From contig NZ_VCBX02000001.1 of the NCBI RefSeq assembly GCF_005938745.2, positions 3,603,501 through 3,667,500 on the forward strand: a stretch of 64,000 nucleotides of DNA, written 5' to 3'. The notes under the pieces were generated by a model that worked only from the letters and a program-made list of their open reading frames with translations, was not told where the DNA came from and made no database searches. The position numbers were made by a program, and so were the translations under genes. This DNA is from Rhodococcus sp. KBS0724. GTDB taxonomy: Bacteria; Actinomycetota; Actinomycetes; Mycobacteriales; Mycobacteriaceae. This document shows positions 38,600 through 48,197 of this stretch, piece by piece (the first letter of the stretch is position 1; each line of letters begins with the position of its first letter).

Positions 38600-39043
38600 T
38601 CACTTACGGTTCACTCCCACGGGGCGCGGATCGACATCGCCGTCGGGTGTGGCAACCTCCCAGTACAGCGTGTCTGGCCCGACTGAGATGAGAGTGTCGA
38701 CCCACTCGGCAACGACGTCGACGATGACGTCTGTGAGTTCCATCCGCGACCATTCCCGCGGCCGGACCGGAACGTCCGGGTCCCAGCCGTCCGTCCCCCA
38801 GATCACACCGAACAGTGCCCGCTCGTCGCCGAGCTGCCGGTCTAAAGTGAATGCGTCTGGACCTTCGAATCGCGCCCATACATCGAAAGTGCCGTGTGCG
38901 TCCTGGTCGACAAAAACCTCGATGATCACGCCATCGGTTCGCGCCGTCGCCGTATTGCGGATCGCTGTGAGCCGAGCGGCCGCGACCGCCGACGCGGTAT
39001 CGAGAACAGCTCTCAGTGCGTCCCGGTATTCAGTGGCTTCCAC
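38600..39043 (-). CDS. Conserved hypothetical protein
   Basis: A 147-residue acidic soluble protein: TEYRDALRAVLDTASAVAAA, GVIIEVFVDQDAHGTFDVWA, PDAFTLDRQLGDERALFGVI and VVAEWVDTLISVGPDTLYWE. The mix of a helical start and beta-rich middle looks like a folded domain. The gene lies downstream of the kinase gene on the same strand (74-base gap) and converges with the first amidotransferase gene. I cannot name its family with confidence. Confidence 0.7.
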   Translation of the reverse strand: MEATEYRDALRAVLDTASAVAAARLTAIRNTATARTDGVIIEVFVDQDAHGTFDVWARFEGPDAFTLDRQLGDERALFGVIWGTDGWDPDVPVRPREWSRMELTDVIVDVVAEWVDTLISVGPDTLYWEVATPDGDVDPRPVGVNRK

Positions 39044-39117
39044 GGGCTGAGGATATCCGCGACGAAGGATCGCGCGCCGCCCGATATTCCTGACCGGCCT
39101 CGAGAAGGATAAGCGAG

Positions 39118-42100
39118 TCAGTGCGGGTCGCGGTTTCGCTCCACGACCCAGGCCGCAACCTGCGCCCGCGAGGTGAACCCCAATTTGGTCAGGATGTGCT
39201 CCACATGCCCTTGAGCGGTGCGAGGTGAGATAACCAGGCGGTCGGCGATGGCCTGGTTGGTCAGGCCTTGCGCGATGAGGTCGGCGACTTGACGTTCCCT
39301 CTTGGTCAGTCGCGTCGAGGCGGCAGCAGTGTCGGATCCGGAGTCATCAGAAGGATGTTCGTGGAGTGCGTAGGAAATTGCCGCGTCGAACCCGAAACCT
39401 CGACCTTTTCGGAAGGCTGCCGCGAATGCTTTTTCGCCGAGCATCTGACGCGCCTTCCGATCGCATTCCTGTTGGTAGAGAAGTAAATTGGAGTGAATTA
39501 TCGCGGTGCTGCCCATCGAGCGTGCCAACCCCTCCGCCGCTCCCATCAACACAGCGGCCCTCACCCCGTCGCGCCGCCCACACTCGATCCACGCCATCGT
39601 CTCGACGCACGCTGTGGCAACGCGAGGGCTGCGCGTTTGCCGCGACAGTTTCAGCGACTGATGGAGCAGCCGCATCGCACGATCGCTATCGCCCTGCCGC
39701 CACACTTCAATTCCCAGAGCCCACAGTGAATACGACCGAGCCATCGTCTCTCCGCGCGCTTCCGTGATCGAAATCGCACGCTCGTGGCATTCGATCGCCT
39801 GGTCCGTCGAGCCGCGCAGTCCATAGGCCAACCCCAACGGATACAAGGCACCTATCTCGAGTGCGGTTTCCCCGCGCCCGCTGAATCCGGCGACGGCGGT
39901 TTCGAGCAACGAGGAGGCCCTCGCAGGGTCACCACTGTAAAGAGCATGCATTCCGTCGGCGAGCGTGACGAGTATGCGCATCTTCGGATCATCTGTGTGA
40001 GCGATGAGACGCCGCGCCTCGTCAACGAGCCCCGCACCGGCCGGGAGGTCGCCCTGCACACTCGCCATCAGAGTGGCGAAATAGAGACCCTTGACCCAGT
40101 CGAGGGTAGGTGGGCCGCTCTGACTGGCAAGCAACTGGGTGATCCAATGCCGGCATTCGCTGTAGAGGCCCTGCGAACTCCAGAAGAAGGACAAGGCAAC
40201 AGCAGTCCGTAGTCCGGTGGCGGGATCGTCGACGACGCTGAATTCGAGTGCCTCCCGCACGTTCGACTGCTCCCGCTTCAGGCGGGCGATCCAGTCGAGT
40301 TGACGAACGCTGATCCACTCGGCCTCCGAATCGAGCGCCAACCGCTCGCACCAGTCCCGGTGTCTGCGGCGCAGTTGCACAACGTCGCCGGCCTGCTCGA
40401 GCTTCTCGTACCCATACTCACGCAACGTCTCGAGCATCCGGAACCGAACTACCGACGCATGCTCTTCCCGGATCAGAATCGACTTGTCCACCAACGACGT
40501 CAATGTGTCCAGAAGCTCGCCCAACTCCAGTCCCGCGCCGCACACCAACTCCGCAGCATCAAGTTCGAAACTTCCCGCGAACACCGCCAACCGAGCCCAC
40601 ACCAGTTGCTCACGCGCAGTACATAACTCGAAACTCCAGTCGATACACAACCGCAGCGTCTGCTGCCGCGAGGGCGCACCCCGGCTGCCGCGAGTCAGCA
40701 GCGTATATCGATCAGTCAGACGCCCCAGGATCTGCTCGAGCGACATCGCCCGCAACCGCGCCGCCGCCAACTCGATCGGCAACGGCAACCCGTCGAGACT
40801 GCGGCAGATCCCCGCCACTGCCTCAATGTTCTCCTCGGTGGGCACAAAACCCGGAACGGCCATCGCCGCACGCTCGAAGAACAACGACACCGCATCGTAT
40901 TTAGGCAACGACCGGAGCGACGGTTTCCGCTCCGGATCGGGTACGCCCAACGGCGGAACCCGCAACACCGCCTCCCCGCCGATATCGAGAGGTTCGCGGC
41001 TGGTGGCCAGAATCCGCAGCGACGGACTGACACGGATCAGGGTCGCGGCTAATTCCGCGACAGCATCGACCAGGTGTTCACAGTTGTCGAGAACCAACAG
41101 TAATTCCCGCGGTTCGAGGAACTCGATCAGGATCTCTCGTAGCGGTCGCGCCGACTGGTCCCGCAGGCCCAGCACACCTGCCACTGTCTCGACCAGCAAC
41201 GACGCGTCACGCAGCTCGCCTAACTCGACGAGCCGCACACCGTCGTCGTACTCCCGTTGCACCGCGGCCGCGAGTCGCAGTGCCAGCCGTGTCTTACCGA
41301 CACCTCCGATGCCCGTCAACGTCACCAACGGTCCCCCGGCGAGCAGGTTCTTCGCCTCGGTCAGCTCGCGTCGGCGACCGACAAAGCTGGTCAGTTCCAG
41401 AGGCAGCTCCCCCGTTGTACTCGGGGTAAAGGCACCTGAACGTCGCGGCCCGCCTTCTGGACTGGGTCGCCGGTCGTTGCCCTGCGTGTCTGGTTCAGCG
41501 CGTAGAGGCATCTCGTCGACCGGAAAATCGTGCTGCCGTTGCAGTCTCCGCAGTTCCTCGCCGAACTCTGCGGCGGTCACCTGGCGCGCACCGGGTGTCC
41601 GCGACATCGCGCGGGAGATAACCTCAGAGACGTCGTCGGGCATCCCGTGCTCACGCAAATCGGGCATCGCTTGCGTGGTGATCCGCAGAAACTGCGCCAC
41701 AACCTGCTCTCCGCTGCGCCGTTCGAACGCGGCATGACCGGTGAGAGCGCTGAACAGGACGGCGCCAAGTCCATAGATGTCGGCCGCTGGAGTCGGCGGG
41801 TCTCCAGCCAACACTTCCGGCGCCGTGTACGCCGGTGAACCGGTAACGACCCCGGTAGCGGTCTCGAAACCCCCGGTGATGTGCGCGATTCCGAAATCGG
41901 CCAACTCCGGTTCGCCGTAATCGGTGAGCAAGATGTTGGCGGGCTTGATGTCCCGGTGCAGGATCCCGAGCTGGTGGGCCGACTCCACCGCTCCCGCCAT
42001 CTTCACCCCCAGGCGCAACGCCTGATTCAACGACAGTTGACCGTCGCGGCGGATCCGCGCGCCGAGGGAATCCTGCCGGTGATACGGCATCACGATGTAC

Positions 42101-42393
42101 GGGCGGCCACTGTCGGTAGCGCCGACCTGCAAAATGTTGACGATATTCGGGTGTCCGGTCAACCGGCCCATCGCCTGCTGTTCCCGAAAGAAGCGGGCGC
42201 GGTTCTCCACGTCGAGATCGAAGGTGAGCACCTTCACCGCAACCGTGCGATCCAGTTCTGCCTGCGTACAGCGGTAGACGACGCCGAAACCACCGTGGCC
42301 GATCTCCACTGCATCATCGAAGCCGGCACCTCCCAGCTCCGCGGCCGGCGACGGCGGATAGCGCTGAGTGCCGAGCGAATCACCTTCACCCAT
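39118..42393 (-). CDS. pknK: PknK-like Ser/Thr kinase - AAA ATPase - LuxR regulator
   Basis: The 1091-residue protein has an N-terminal protein kinase (residues 25-285) with glycine loop IGHGGFGVVY, K54 in VAVKVL, HRDIKPAN and the DFG motif in LADFGIAH. An NB-ARC/MalT-like ATPase follows with Walker A GIGGVGKT (361-368) and LLLVLDNCEHL. A helical repeat region (about 700-1000) precedes a LuxR helix-turn-helix (LTKRERQVADLIAQGLTNQA, VISPRTAQGHVEHILTKLGF). M. tuberculosis PknK has the same architecture and near-equal length and phosphorylates regulators. Here the gene lies between two paralogous amidotransferase genes and is divergent from copy 2 with 134 bases between starts. Its signal is unknown. 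Confidence 0.93.
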   Translation of the reverse strand: MGEGDSLGTQRYPPSPAAELGGAGFDDAVEIGHGGFGVVYRCTQAELDRTVAVKVLTFDLDVENRARFFREQQAMGRLTGHPNIVNILQVGATDSGRPYIVMPYHRQDSLGARIRRDGQLSLNQALRLGVKMAGAVESAHQLGILHRDIKPANILLTDYGEPELADFGIAHITGGFETATGVVTGSPAYTAPEVLAGDPPTPAADIYGLGAVLFSALTGHAAFERRSGEQVVAQFLRITTQAMPDLREHGMPDDVSEVISRAMSRTPGARQVTAAEFGEELRRLQRQHDFPVDEMPLRAEPDTQGNDRRPSPEGGPRRSGAFTPSTTGELPLELTSFVGRRRELTEAKNLLAGGPLVTLTGIGGVGKTRLALRLAAAVQREYDDGVRLVELGELRDASLLVETVAGVLGLRDQSARPLREILIEFLEPRELLLVLDNCEHLVDAVAELAATLIRVSPSLRILATSREPLDIGGEAVLRVPPLGVPDPERKPSLRSLPKYDAVSLFFERAAMAVPGFVPTEENIEAVAGICRSLDGLPLPIELAAARLRAMSLEQILGRLTDRYTLLTRGSRGAPSRQQTLRLCIDWSFELCTAREQLVWARLAVFAGSFELDAAELVCGAGLELGELLDTLTSLVDKSILIREEHASVVRFRMLETLREYGYEKLEQAGDVVQLRRRHRDWCERLALDSEAEWISVRQLDWIARLKREQSNVREALEFSVVDDPATGLRTAVALSFFWSSQGLYSECRHWITQLLASQSGPPTLDWVKGLYFATLMASVQGDLPAGAGLVDEARRLIAHTDDPKMRILVTLADGMHALYSGDPARASSLLETAVAGFSGRGETALEIGALYPLGLAYGLRGSTDQAIECHERAISITEARGETMARSYSLWALGIEVWRQGDSDRAMRLLHQSLKLSRQTRSPRVATACVETMAWIECGRRDGVRAAVLMGAAEGLARSMGSTAIIHSNLLLYQQECDRKARQMLGEKAFAAAFRKGRGFGFDAAISYALHEHPSDDSGSDTAAASTRLTKRERQVADLIAQGLTNQAIADRLVISPRTAQGHVEHILTKLGFTSRAQVAAWVVERNRDPH

Positions 42394-42527
42394 CGGACGG
42401 TCTACTCACTCCGTCGGGGCGTAGTTGCTGGCCACTGGTCCCGACGGCACGACCAGTGCACTTTCACTTTAGCCCTCACCTCTCGTAGAGGATCGTCATC
42501 ACTGCCTCAATCTGATTCAATGGAGAG

Positions 42528-43361
42528 ATGTGCAGGTGGATGGCATATTCAGGCGAACCACTACTCGCGCAGAACTTGTTGTTCCGACCGGAACACTCGT
42601 TGATCGACCAGAGCCTGCATTCTCATCTCGGTGCCACGACAACCAATGGCGACGGCTTCGGAATCGGCTGGTACGGCGAAGGCAGCGTGCCGGCCGTGTT
42701 CAAGAGCATCGAACCCGCGTGGAACGATTCGAACCTCCGTGAGATCGCCAGCCAACTGCGCACACCGCTGTTCTTCGCCCACGTCCGTGCATCCACGGGA
42801 ACTGCTGTGCAGCGCAGCAACTGTCATCCATTTCGGCACGAGCAGTGGCTGTGGATGCACAACGGCTCCCTGCACGGATTCCAAGCGATCAAACGGGAAT
42901 TGGTAACCGCCGTCGATCCGTCGCTCTACCCCGATCTGCAAGGGTCTACGGACTCGGAAACGCTGTTCTTCCTCGCACTCACCTTCGGATTGACCGATGA
43001 TCCGTTCGGCGGTGTCGCGCGGGCGGTGGGTTTTGTCGAGCACACAGCGCGCTCACGGGGAATCGAGAATCCTGTACAAATGACTGTCGCGACGACGGAC
43101 GGAACGTCCACCTGGATCTTCCGATATTCGAGCGAAAGCCGATCGAGGTCACTCTTCTATTCCACCGAGATGTCCACACTGCGGAAACTACATCCAGATG
43201 TGGAAGAACTGAAAGACCTGGGCGAGGAGGCCAGAATCGTTGTTTCCGAGCCTCTCCGCGATCTTCCGGGTGCATGGAACGAGGTGCCGGAATCTGCTGC
43301 GGGCGTAATTCGTGCGGGCCGGGACGACATGCGGGAGTTCGAGCCAATCCCACCCGCCTAG
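42528..43361 (+). CDS. Class II glutamine amidotransferase-like protein (copy 2)
   Basis: A 277-residue paralog of the gene at 37731-38564, of exactly equal length. By hand alignment I count roughly 40-45 substitutions and no gaps, about 84-85% identity. All active-site segments are kept: MCRWMAYSGEPL, TTTNGDGFGIGWYGEG, NCHPFRHEQWLWMHNGSL. The roughly 40 bases before each ATG are also similar (for example GGATCGTCA and TTCAATG), so the duplication included part of the promoter or leader. It is divergent from the PknK-like gene, so kinase and amidotransferase may share a control region. Confidence 0.9.
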   Translation: MCRWMAYSGEPLLAQNLLFRPEHSLIDQSLHSHLGATTTNGDGFGIGWYGEGSVPAVFKSIEPAWNDSNLREIASQLRTPLFFAHVRASTGTAVQRSNCHPFRHEQWLWMHNGSLHGFQAIKRELVTAVDPSLYPDLQGSTDSETLFFLALTFGLTDDPFGGVARAVGFVEHTARSRGIENPVQMTVATTDGTSTWIFRYSSESRSRSLFYSTEMSTLRKLHPDVEELKDLGEEARIVVSEPLRDLPGAWNEVPESAAGVIRAGRDDMREFEPIPPA

Positions 43362-43472
43362 CTCGACTTCACCACTCTCGCAGTGAGCCGTTCGCTGAAC
43401 GTGCGAACACAATCACTCATGCTGCAGAAGATTTCAGCCCCGACCGTTTCGAGAGGTTGGTAGGTGATACAA

Positions 43473-43510
43473 AAAAATGCGGCTCCGGATTTCTCCGGAA
43501 CCGCATTTTT
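43473..43510 (-). terminator. Terminator after tRNA-Pro
   Basis: A 10-bp stem (43473-43482 with 43501-43510), one mismatch, then a self-complementary 6-bp TCCGGA pair with loop TTTC. On the minus strand it ends in a run of T and follows the tRNA by 10 bases. Confidence 0.88.
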
Positions 43511-43519
43511 GTTCTTCGG

Positions 43520-43593
<74 letters not shown>

Positions 43594-43694
43594 TCCGCGC
43601 CCTTGTTTCGGGCGCTTGGAAAGATTACATCAGAGACGGGCTGAAGTACCAATCGGCTGGTCAGAGCCGTTTTGGTACCGAATTGGCGGTGAAA

Positions 43695-45122
43695 CTAGCG
43701 GCTCTTGCGGTCACGCTTCTCGCGCACTCGAACGGAAACGCGGACGGGGCTGCCGTCGAAGTTGAATTCTTCACGCAAACGCCGCTCGATGAAGCGGCGG
43801 TAGCCGGCCTCGAGGAAGCCTGTGGTGAAGAGAACGAACGTCGGCGGACGTGTGCTTGCCTGCGTCGCGAACATGATGCGAGGCAGACGACCACCACGCA
43901 TCGGCGGCGGCGTCGCTGCCACAACTTCCTTGAGCCAGGTATTCAAGCGACCCGTGGGGATGCGCTTGTCCCAGGACTCCAGAGCCGTGTCGAGCGCCGG
44001 CACGAGCTTCGCTACTGCGCGACCGGTGTGGGCGGAGATGTTGACCCGCTGTGCCCATGGAACACGGACCAGATCGCGGTCCACTTCCTTGTCCAGCATG
44101 AGTCGACGGTCCTCGTCCACGAGGTCCCACTTGTTGAATGCGATCACCAGTGCGCGACCGGTGTCGGCCACCATGCTCAGAACACGCAGGTCCTGCTCGG
44201 TGATCGGCTCGTGTGCGTCGATCAGCAGGATCGCGACCTCAGCGGCCTCGATCGCGCTCTTCGTACGCAGCGACGCGTAGAACTCAGCGCCGCTGGCATG
44301 GCTGACGCGCTTACGCAGACCAGCCGTGTCGACGAAACGCCAAGGGCGCCCGCCGAGTTCGACGATCGAGTCGACGGGGTCGACGGTGGTGCCGGCAACG
44401 TTGTGCACGACGGACCGCTCGTCACCGGACAGCTTGTTGAGCAAGCTGGACTTTCCGACGTTCGGCTTTCCGACGAGAGCAACTCGACGCGGACCGCCGC
44501 CGGGGATGCCTTCACGCGGGGTTTCCGGAAGCTTCTCCAGAACCTCGTCGAGCAGGTCGCCGGTACCGCGGCCGTGCGTCGCACTCACGGAGTACGGCTG
44601 ACCGAGGCCCAAGGACCAGAGTGCTGCGACCTCGGACTCGGTGCGTCCGTCGTCCACCTTGTTGGCGACGAGGATGACCGGAGTCTTGGAACGACGCAGC
44701 ACGCGAGCTACAGCTTCGTCCGTCGCGGTAGCGCCGACAACAGCGTCGACGACCAGGAGAATGGCGTCAGCCGTTCCCATGGCCAACTCGGCCTGACGCG
44801 CAACGGCCTGCTGAAGGCCCTTTGCGTCGGGCTCCCATCCGCCGGTGTCCTGGACGAGGAAGCGTCGTCCGGCCCAGTTCGCCTCGTACGAGACGCGGTC
44901 ACGGGTAACACCGGGGATGTCCTCGACTACCGCTTCACGACGGCCGATGATGCGGTTGACGAGCGTCGACTTGCCGACGTTCGGTCGACCGACAACAGCC
45001 AAGGTCGGGACGGCAATGTGCGCTTCGCCTTCGCCGTCCGCTTCGAGATCGGCGTAATCCCACTCCGATTCCTCGGACCAGGTTCCGTCGCCGGCAAATT
45101 CGGTTACCAGATCGTCGCTCAC
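43695..45122 (-). CDS. der: Ribosome assembly GTPase Der (EngA)
   Basis: The 475-residue protein has two tandem GTPase domains: the first with GRPNVGKST, the second with GKPNVGKSS and NKWDLVD, followed by a C-terminal KH-like domain. An acidic extension of about 35 residues ([20 protein letters not shown]) precedes the first G domain, as I recall for other actinobacterial Der proteins. It acts in 50S subunit maturation. The GTG start overlaps the cmk stop by 4 bases, so it is the end gene of the cmk unit. Confidence 0.97.
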   Translation of the reverse strand: MSDDLVTEFAGDGTWSEESEWDYADLEADGEGEAHIAVPTLAVVGRPNVGKSTLVNRIIGRREAVVEDIPGVTRDRVSYEANWAGRRFLVQDTGGWEPDAKGLQQAVARQAELAMGTADAILLVVDAVVGATATDEAVARVLRRSKTPVILVANKVDDGRTESEVAALWSLGLGQPYSVSATHGRGTGDLLDEVLEKLPETPREGIPGGGPRRVALVGKPNVGKSSLLNKLSGDERSVVHNVAGTTVDPVDSIVELGGRPWRFVDTAGLRKRVSHASGAEFYASLRTKSAIEAAEVAILLIDAHEPITEQDLRVLSMVADTGRALVIAFNKWDLVDEDRRLMLDKEVDRDLVRVPWAQRVNISAHTGRAVAKLVPALDTALESWDKRIPTGRLNTWLKEVVAATPPPMRGGRLPRIMFATQASTRPPTFVLFTTGFLEAGYRRFIERRLREEFNFDGSPVRVSVRVREKRDRKSR

Positions 45123-45814
45123 TGCACTGCTCCAGTTCTGTCGCTGACCACCAACAGCAGCTTGGCGATCACATCTTCAATGCCCAATTCGCTCGTATCC
45201 ACCAGGATGGAATCCTCGGCAGGGCGCAACGGCGACACTGCCCGAGTCGAATCGAGATGGTCACGGCGCTGCACATCAGCCAGCACCGCTTCGTAATTGT
45301 CTTCGCGGCCTTGGCCGACGTTCTGCGTATTGCGCCGTGCCGCACGGGTTTCCGCGGACGCAGTCAAGAAGATCTTGACGTCTGCATCAGGGAGTACGAC
45401 GGTTCCGATATCGCGTCCTTCGACGACGATCCGCTCTGCGCCTGCCGCCAGCTCACGCTGAGTGGCGACCAGCAGGTCGCGGACCTCGGGAACAGCCGAC
45501 ACTGCGGAGACAGCCTTGGTGACCGCGTCGCCGCGGATCTCCTCACTGACGTCCGCGCCGTCGAGCTGAACCTGCTCGCTGGCGGGGTCGGTACCGATGG
45601 ACCAGGGCAATGCCGCAACCGCGGCGGTGATCGCCGCAGCGTCATTCAGATCGATTCCCTGACGCAGCACGTGCAGGGTCGCGATCCGGTAGATAGCTCC
45701 GGTGTCGAGGTAGCGAGCGCCCAAACGCTGCGCCAACGCACGGGAGACGCTGGATTTGCCGGTTCCGGACGGTCCGTCCATCGCGACTACCAGCGGCATG
45801 GACGAATCGGTCAC
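45119..45814 (-). CDS. cmk: Cytidylate kinase
   Basis: The 231-residue kinase phosphorylates CMP and dCMP. The P-loop is [20 protein letters not shown], followed by [43 protein letters not shown] and a lid region with [20 protein letters not shown]. It overlaps rluB upstream and der downstream by 4 bases each, giving a coupled rluB-cmk-der unit. Confidence 0.97.
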   Translation of the reverse strand: MTDSSMPLVVAMDGPSGTGKSSVSRALAQRLGARYLDTGAIYRIATLHVLRQGIDLNDAAAITAAVAALPWSIGTDPASEQVQLDGADVSEEIRGDAVTKAVSAVSAVPEVRDLLVATQRELAAGAERIVVEGRDIGTVVLPDADVKIFLTASAETRAARRNTQNVGQGREDNYEAVLADVQRRDHLDSTRAVSPLRPAEDSILVDTSELGIEDVIAKLLLVVSDRTGAVQ

Positions 45815-47409
45815 AGGCCGACCGCCTCGTACAGTCCACCGACCTCGCTACGACCGAGGACGCGCTGCGTTCCCGGACGCTGATCGCCGAGAGCGACAAC
45901 TCCGACGTTGGTGCGAACCAGGCGGACAACGGGGTGACCGACGGCATCGAGGAGGCGACGCACGATGTGCTTACGGCCCTCGTGCAGAACGAGCTTGACG
46001 AGCGTCTTGCCCTCGTTGATCTCGAGCACGGTGAACGCATCCACCTTGGCCGGACCGTCGTCGAGGGTGACACCGTCACGCAACTGCTTGCCGGTGCTGC
46101 GTTCGACAACGCCGTGAACCGTGGCGAGGTACGTCTTCGGAACCTCGAACGACGGGTGCATCAGGCGGTGAGCCAGATCGCCGTCGTTGGTGAAGAGAAG
46201 CAAGCCTTCGGTGTCGGCGTCGAGACGTCCGACGTGGAAGAGCCGCTGACCGGACTGAACGCGCTCGGAGACGATGTCACCGACACACGGACGACCGAGG
46301 TCGTCGGACATGGTGCACTGCCATCCACGCGGCTTGTTCATAGCCAAGTAGACGAGGTCCTTCTGTACGACAACACGAACGCCGTCGACGCGGACTACTG
46401 CGTTCTCGGGATCAACGCGCAGACCCTGCTCGACCACGATGCGGCCGTCGACCTCGACGCGACCCTGGTCGATCAGTTCTTCGGCTGCACGGCGTGATGC
46501 CACGCCGGCCTGAGCCAGCACCTTCTGCAAGCGGACGCCGTCGCCCTTCGGCGGGCCGTCGTGCTTGGTGACCTCGGCGTGCTGATGACGCGCCGGCTTG
46601 GCGTTGGACACCAACGGGTTCTGGGAGACGACGCGCTGCGGCTTCTCCGTCTTCGGCTTGCCACGCTTGTTGGTTGCCGCCGGTGTCGGGGCTGCCGGAC
46701 GCTTGCGCGGAGGTCCGTCGAACTTGGATCCGCGCGGGGCGTTTGCCCACGCAGTGCCGCGAGGAGCCTCGGGGCGTGCGCCGCGCTGATCGTCGCTGCG
46801 ACGGTCTGCGCCACCGCGCGGTGCGCGACGGGCATCAACGTGGGGTGTACGACGGTCATCGCTGCGGGGGCCACGGCGGTCGTCACTGCGCGGGCCGCGC
46901 CGATCATCGTTGTAACCACCACGGCGGTCGTCGGTGCGTGCGGGGCGACGGTCGTCGTTGTACCCACCACGACGGTCATCGCTATGTGCGGGACGACGGT
47001 CGTCACTGCGCGGGGGGCGCCGATCGTCACTGCGCGGGGGGCGCCGATCGTCACTGCGCGGGGGGCGCCGATCGTCACTGCGCGGGGGGCGCCGATCGTC
47101 ACTGCGCGGGGGGCGCCGATCGTCATTGCGCGGGGGGCGCCGATCGTCATTGAATCCACCGCGACGGTCGTCCGTGCGGGGGCGGTCGGATCCGGCATTG
47201 CGGTCGTATCCGGAAGTACTGCGGGAAGTGTTGCTGCGTCCACCACGGGGCGCTTCGCTGCGTGCGCCGCGGGGGGCGTCACTGCGTCCACCACGGGGGC
47301 TGTCGCTACGACCACCACGGGGTGCATCGCTGCGTGCGCCGCGGGTGTCGCGGGTGTCGCGGGAGTTGTTACGGTCCGGTGTGCCATCTCGGCGAGCGGG
47401 ATTGTTCAC
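45811..47409 (-). CDS. Pseudouridine synthase (RluB/RsuA type) with long repeat-rich N-terminus
   Basis: The 532-residue protein has a conserved C-terminal 240 residues: an S4 RNA-binding domain ([20 protein letters not shown]) and a synthase domain with catalytic aspartate in [20 protein letters not shown] and later [20 protein letters not shown]. It should modify 23S rRNA. The first 285 residues are disordered and full of Arg, Asp, Pro and Gly in repeats such as DDRRPPRS and RGGRSDAP. Many actinobacterial relatives have only a short basic tail. The GTG start at 47409 has AGGA 6 bases upstream. Confidence 0.93.
   Translation of the reverse strand: MNNPARRDGTPDRNNSRDTRDTRGARSDAPRGGRSDSPRGGRSDAPRGARSEAPRGGRSNTSRSTSGYDRNAGSDRPRTDDRRGGFNDDRRPPRNDDRRPPRSDDRRPPRSDDRRPPRSDDRRPPRSDDRRPPRSDDRRPAHSDDRRGGYNDDRRPARTDDRRGGYNDDRRGPRSDDRRGPRSDDRRTPHVDARRAPRGGADRRSDDQRGARPEAPRGTAWANAPRGSKFDGPPRKRPAAPTPAATNKRGKPKTEKPQRVVSQNPLVSNAKPARHQHAEVTKHDGPPKGDGVRLQKVLAQAGVASRRAAEELIDQGRVEVDGRIVVEQGLRVDPENAVVRVDGVRVVVQKDLVYLAMNKPRGWQCTMSDDLGRPCVGDIVSERVQSGQRLFHVGRLDADTEGLLLFTNDGDLAHRLMHPSFEVPKTYLATVHGVVERSTGKQLRDGVTLDDGPAKVDAFTVLEINEGKTLVKLVLHEGRKHIVRRLLDAVGHPVVRLVRTNVGVVALGDQRPGTQRVLGRSEVGGLYEAVGL
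47004..47147 (-). repeat. Six tandem 24-bp units inside the pseudouridine synthase gene
   Basis: Six adjacent 24-base units, five identical and the sixth differing by one base, encode DDRRPPRS (or RN) octapeptides. Degenerate units continue on both sides over about 46.85-47.19 kb. The reading frame is kept because the unit is a multiple of three. Such arrays change length by slippage. Confidence 0.95.
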
Positions 47410-47489
47410 TTTTTTCCTGTCAGTTTTCAGCTGTTTCCCGACTGTGGTCGGGTCTTTTCTTTCTGCTGACGACGGCGGGATTTTACCCG

Positions 47490-48197
47490 TCAGTCGTCGT
47501 CGACTTCGGTGTCCACCACGGCGGCGGGCACGTCGGCCTTGTTCATTCTCGCAAATCGCGGATCGGATTCGAGGCTTTCGCTGATGTCCTCGATGAGGTC
47601 GACATCAGGCAAAAGCGGTGCCAACTCCGGGAGATCGCTCAGCGAGCTCAATCCGAGCCGTTCGAGGAACAGTTCGGTTGTGGAGTACCGTGTCGCGTTG
47701 GTGTCCGGGTCTGGCCCGGCTTCCGCGATCAGTCCGCGGGCGAGGAGTGTGCGTACCACCCCGTCCACGTTGACGCCTCGTACTGCACTGATCCGCGCAC
47801 GAGTCAACGGTCCACGGTATGCGACTATCGCCAAAGTTTCCAATGCTGCGCGGGTCAGTTTGGTGCGTGCGCCGTCCAGCAAGAGCCGTTCGACGTAGGG
47901 TGCGAACTCTTGTCGTGTGTAGAAACGCCATCCGTCGCCGGCGTATCGCAGGTCCATGCCACTGGCGCGGGCGGTGAGCGCAGCGGACATCACCTGCAGT
48001 CGCTGCTCGACGCGAGTCGGGTCGGTGCCGGTCACCGAGGCAAGTTGAGCCACCTCTGCTGGTGAATCGACGACGAGTAGCAGCGACTCGAGAATGGCGT
48101 CGAGTTGCGTGTCGTCAAGCTCGAAGCCGGGAGCGGAATCGTGCTCACCAGAGTCTTCTACCTGCGCAGATTCCGTCTCGGCCGGATCGAGCATCAT
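47490..48197 (-). CDS. scpB: Segregation and condensation protein B
   Basis: The 235-residue protein has the tandem winged-helix ScpB fold: LDAILESLLLVVDSPAEVAQ, YTRQEFAPYVERLL, TRAALETLAIVAYRGPLTRA and ISAVRGVNVDGVVRTLLARG. It forms part of the SMC-ScpA-ScpB condensin. It overlaps scpA by 4 bases. The C-terminal acidic tail (ADVPAAVVDTEVDDD) is unstructured. Eighty bases separate it from the pseudouridine synthase gene. Confidence 0.96.
   Translation of the reverse strand: MMLDPAETESAQVEDSGEHDSAPGFELDDTQLDAILESLLLVVDSPAEVAQLASVTGTDPTRVEQRLQVMSAALTARASGMDLRYAGDGWRFYTRQEFAPYVERLLLDGARTKLTRAALETLAIVAYRGPLTRARISAVRGVNVDGVVRTLLARGLIAEAGPDPDTNATRYSTTELFLERLGLSSLSDLPELAPLLPDVDLIEDISESLESDPRFARMNKADVPAAVVDTEVDDD

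Noticed and set aside
47004..47147. Tandem 24-bp units as a CRISPR array
   Set aside because: The units are directly adjacent with no unique spacers, and they code for octapeptides in frame in a real gene.
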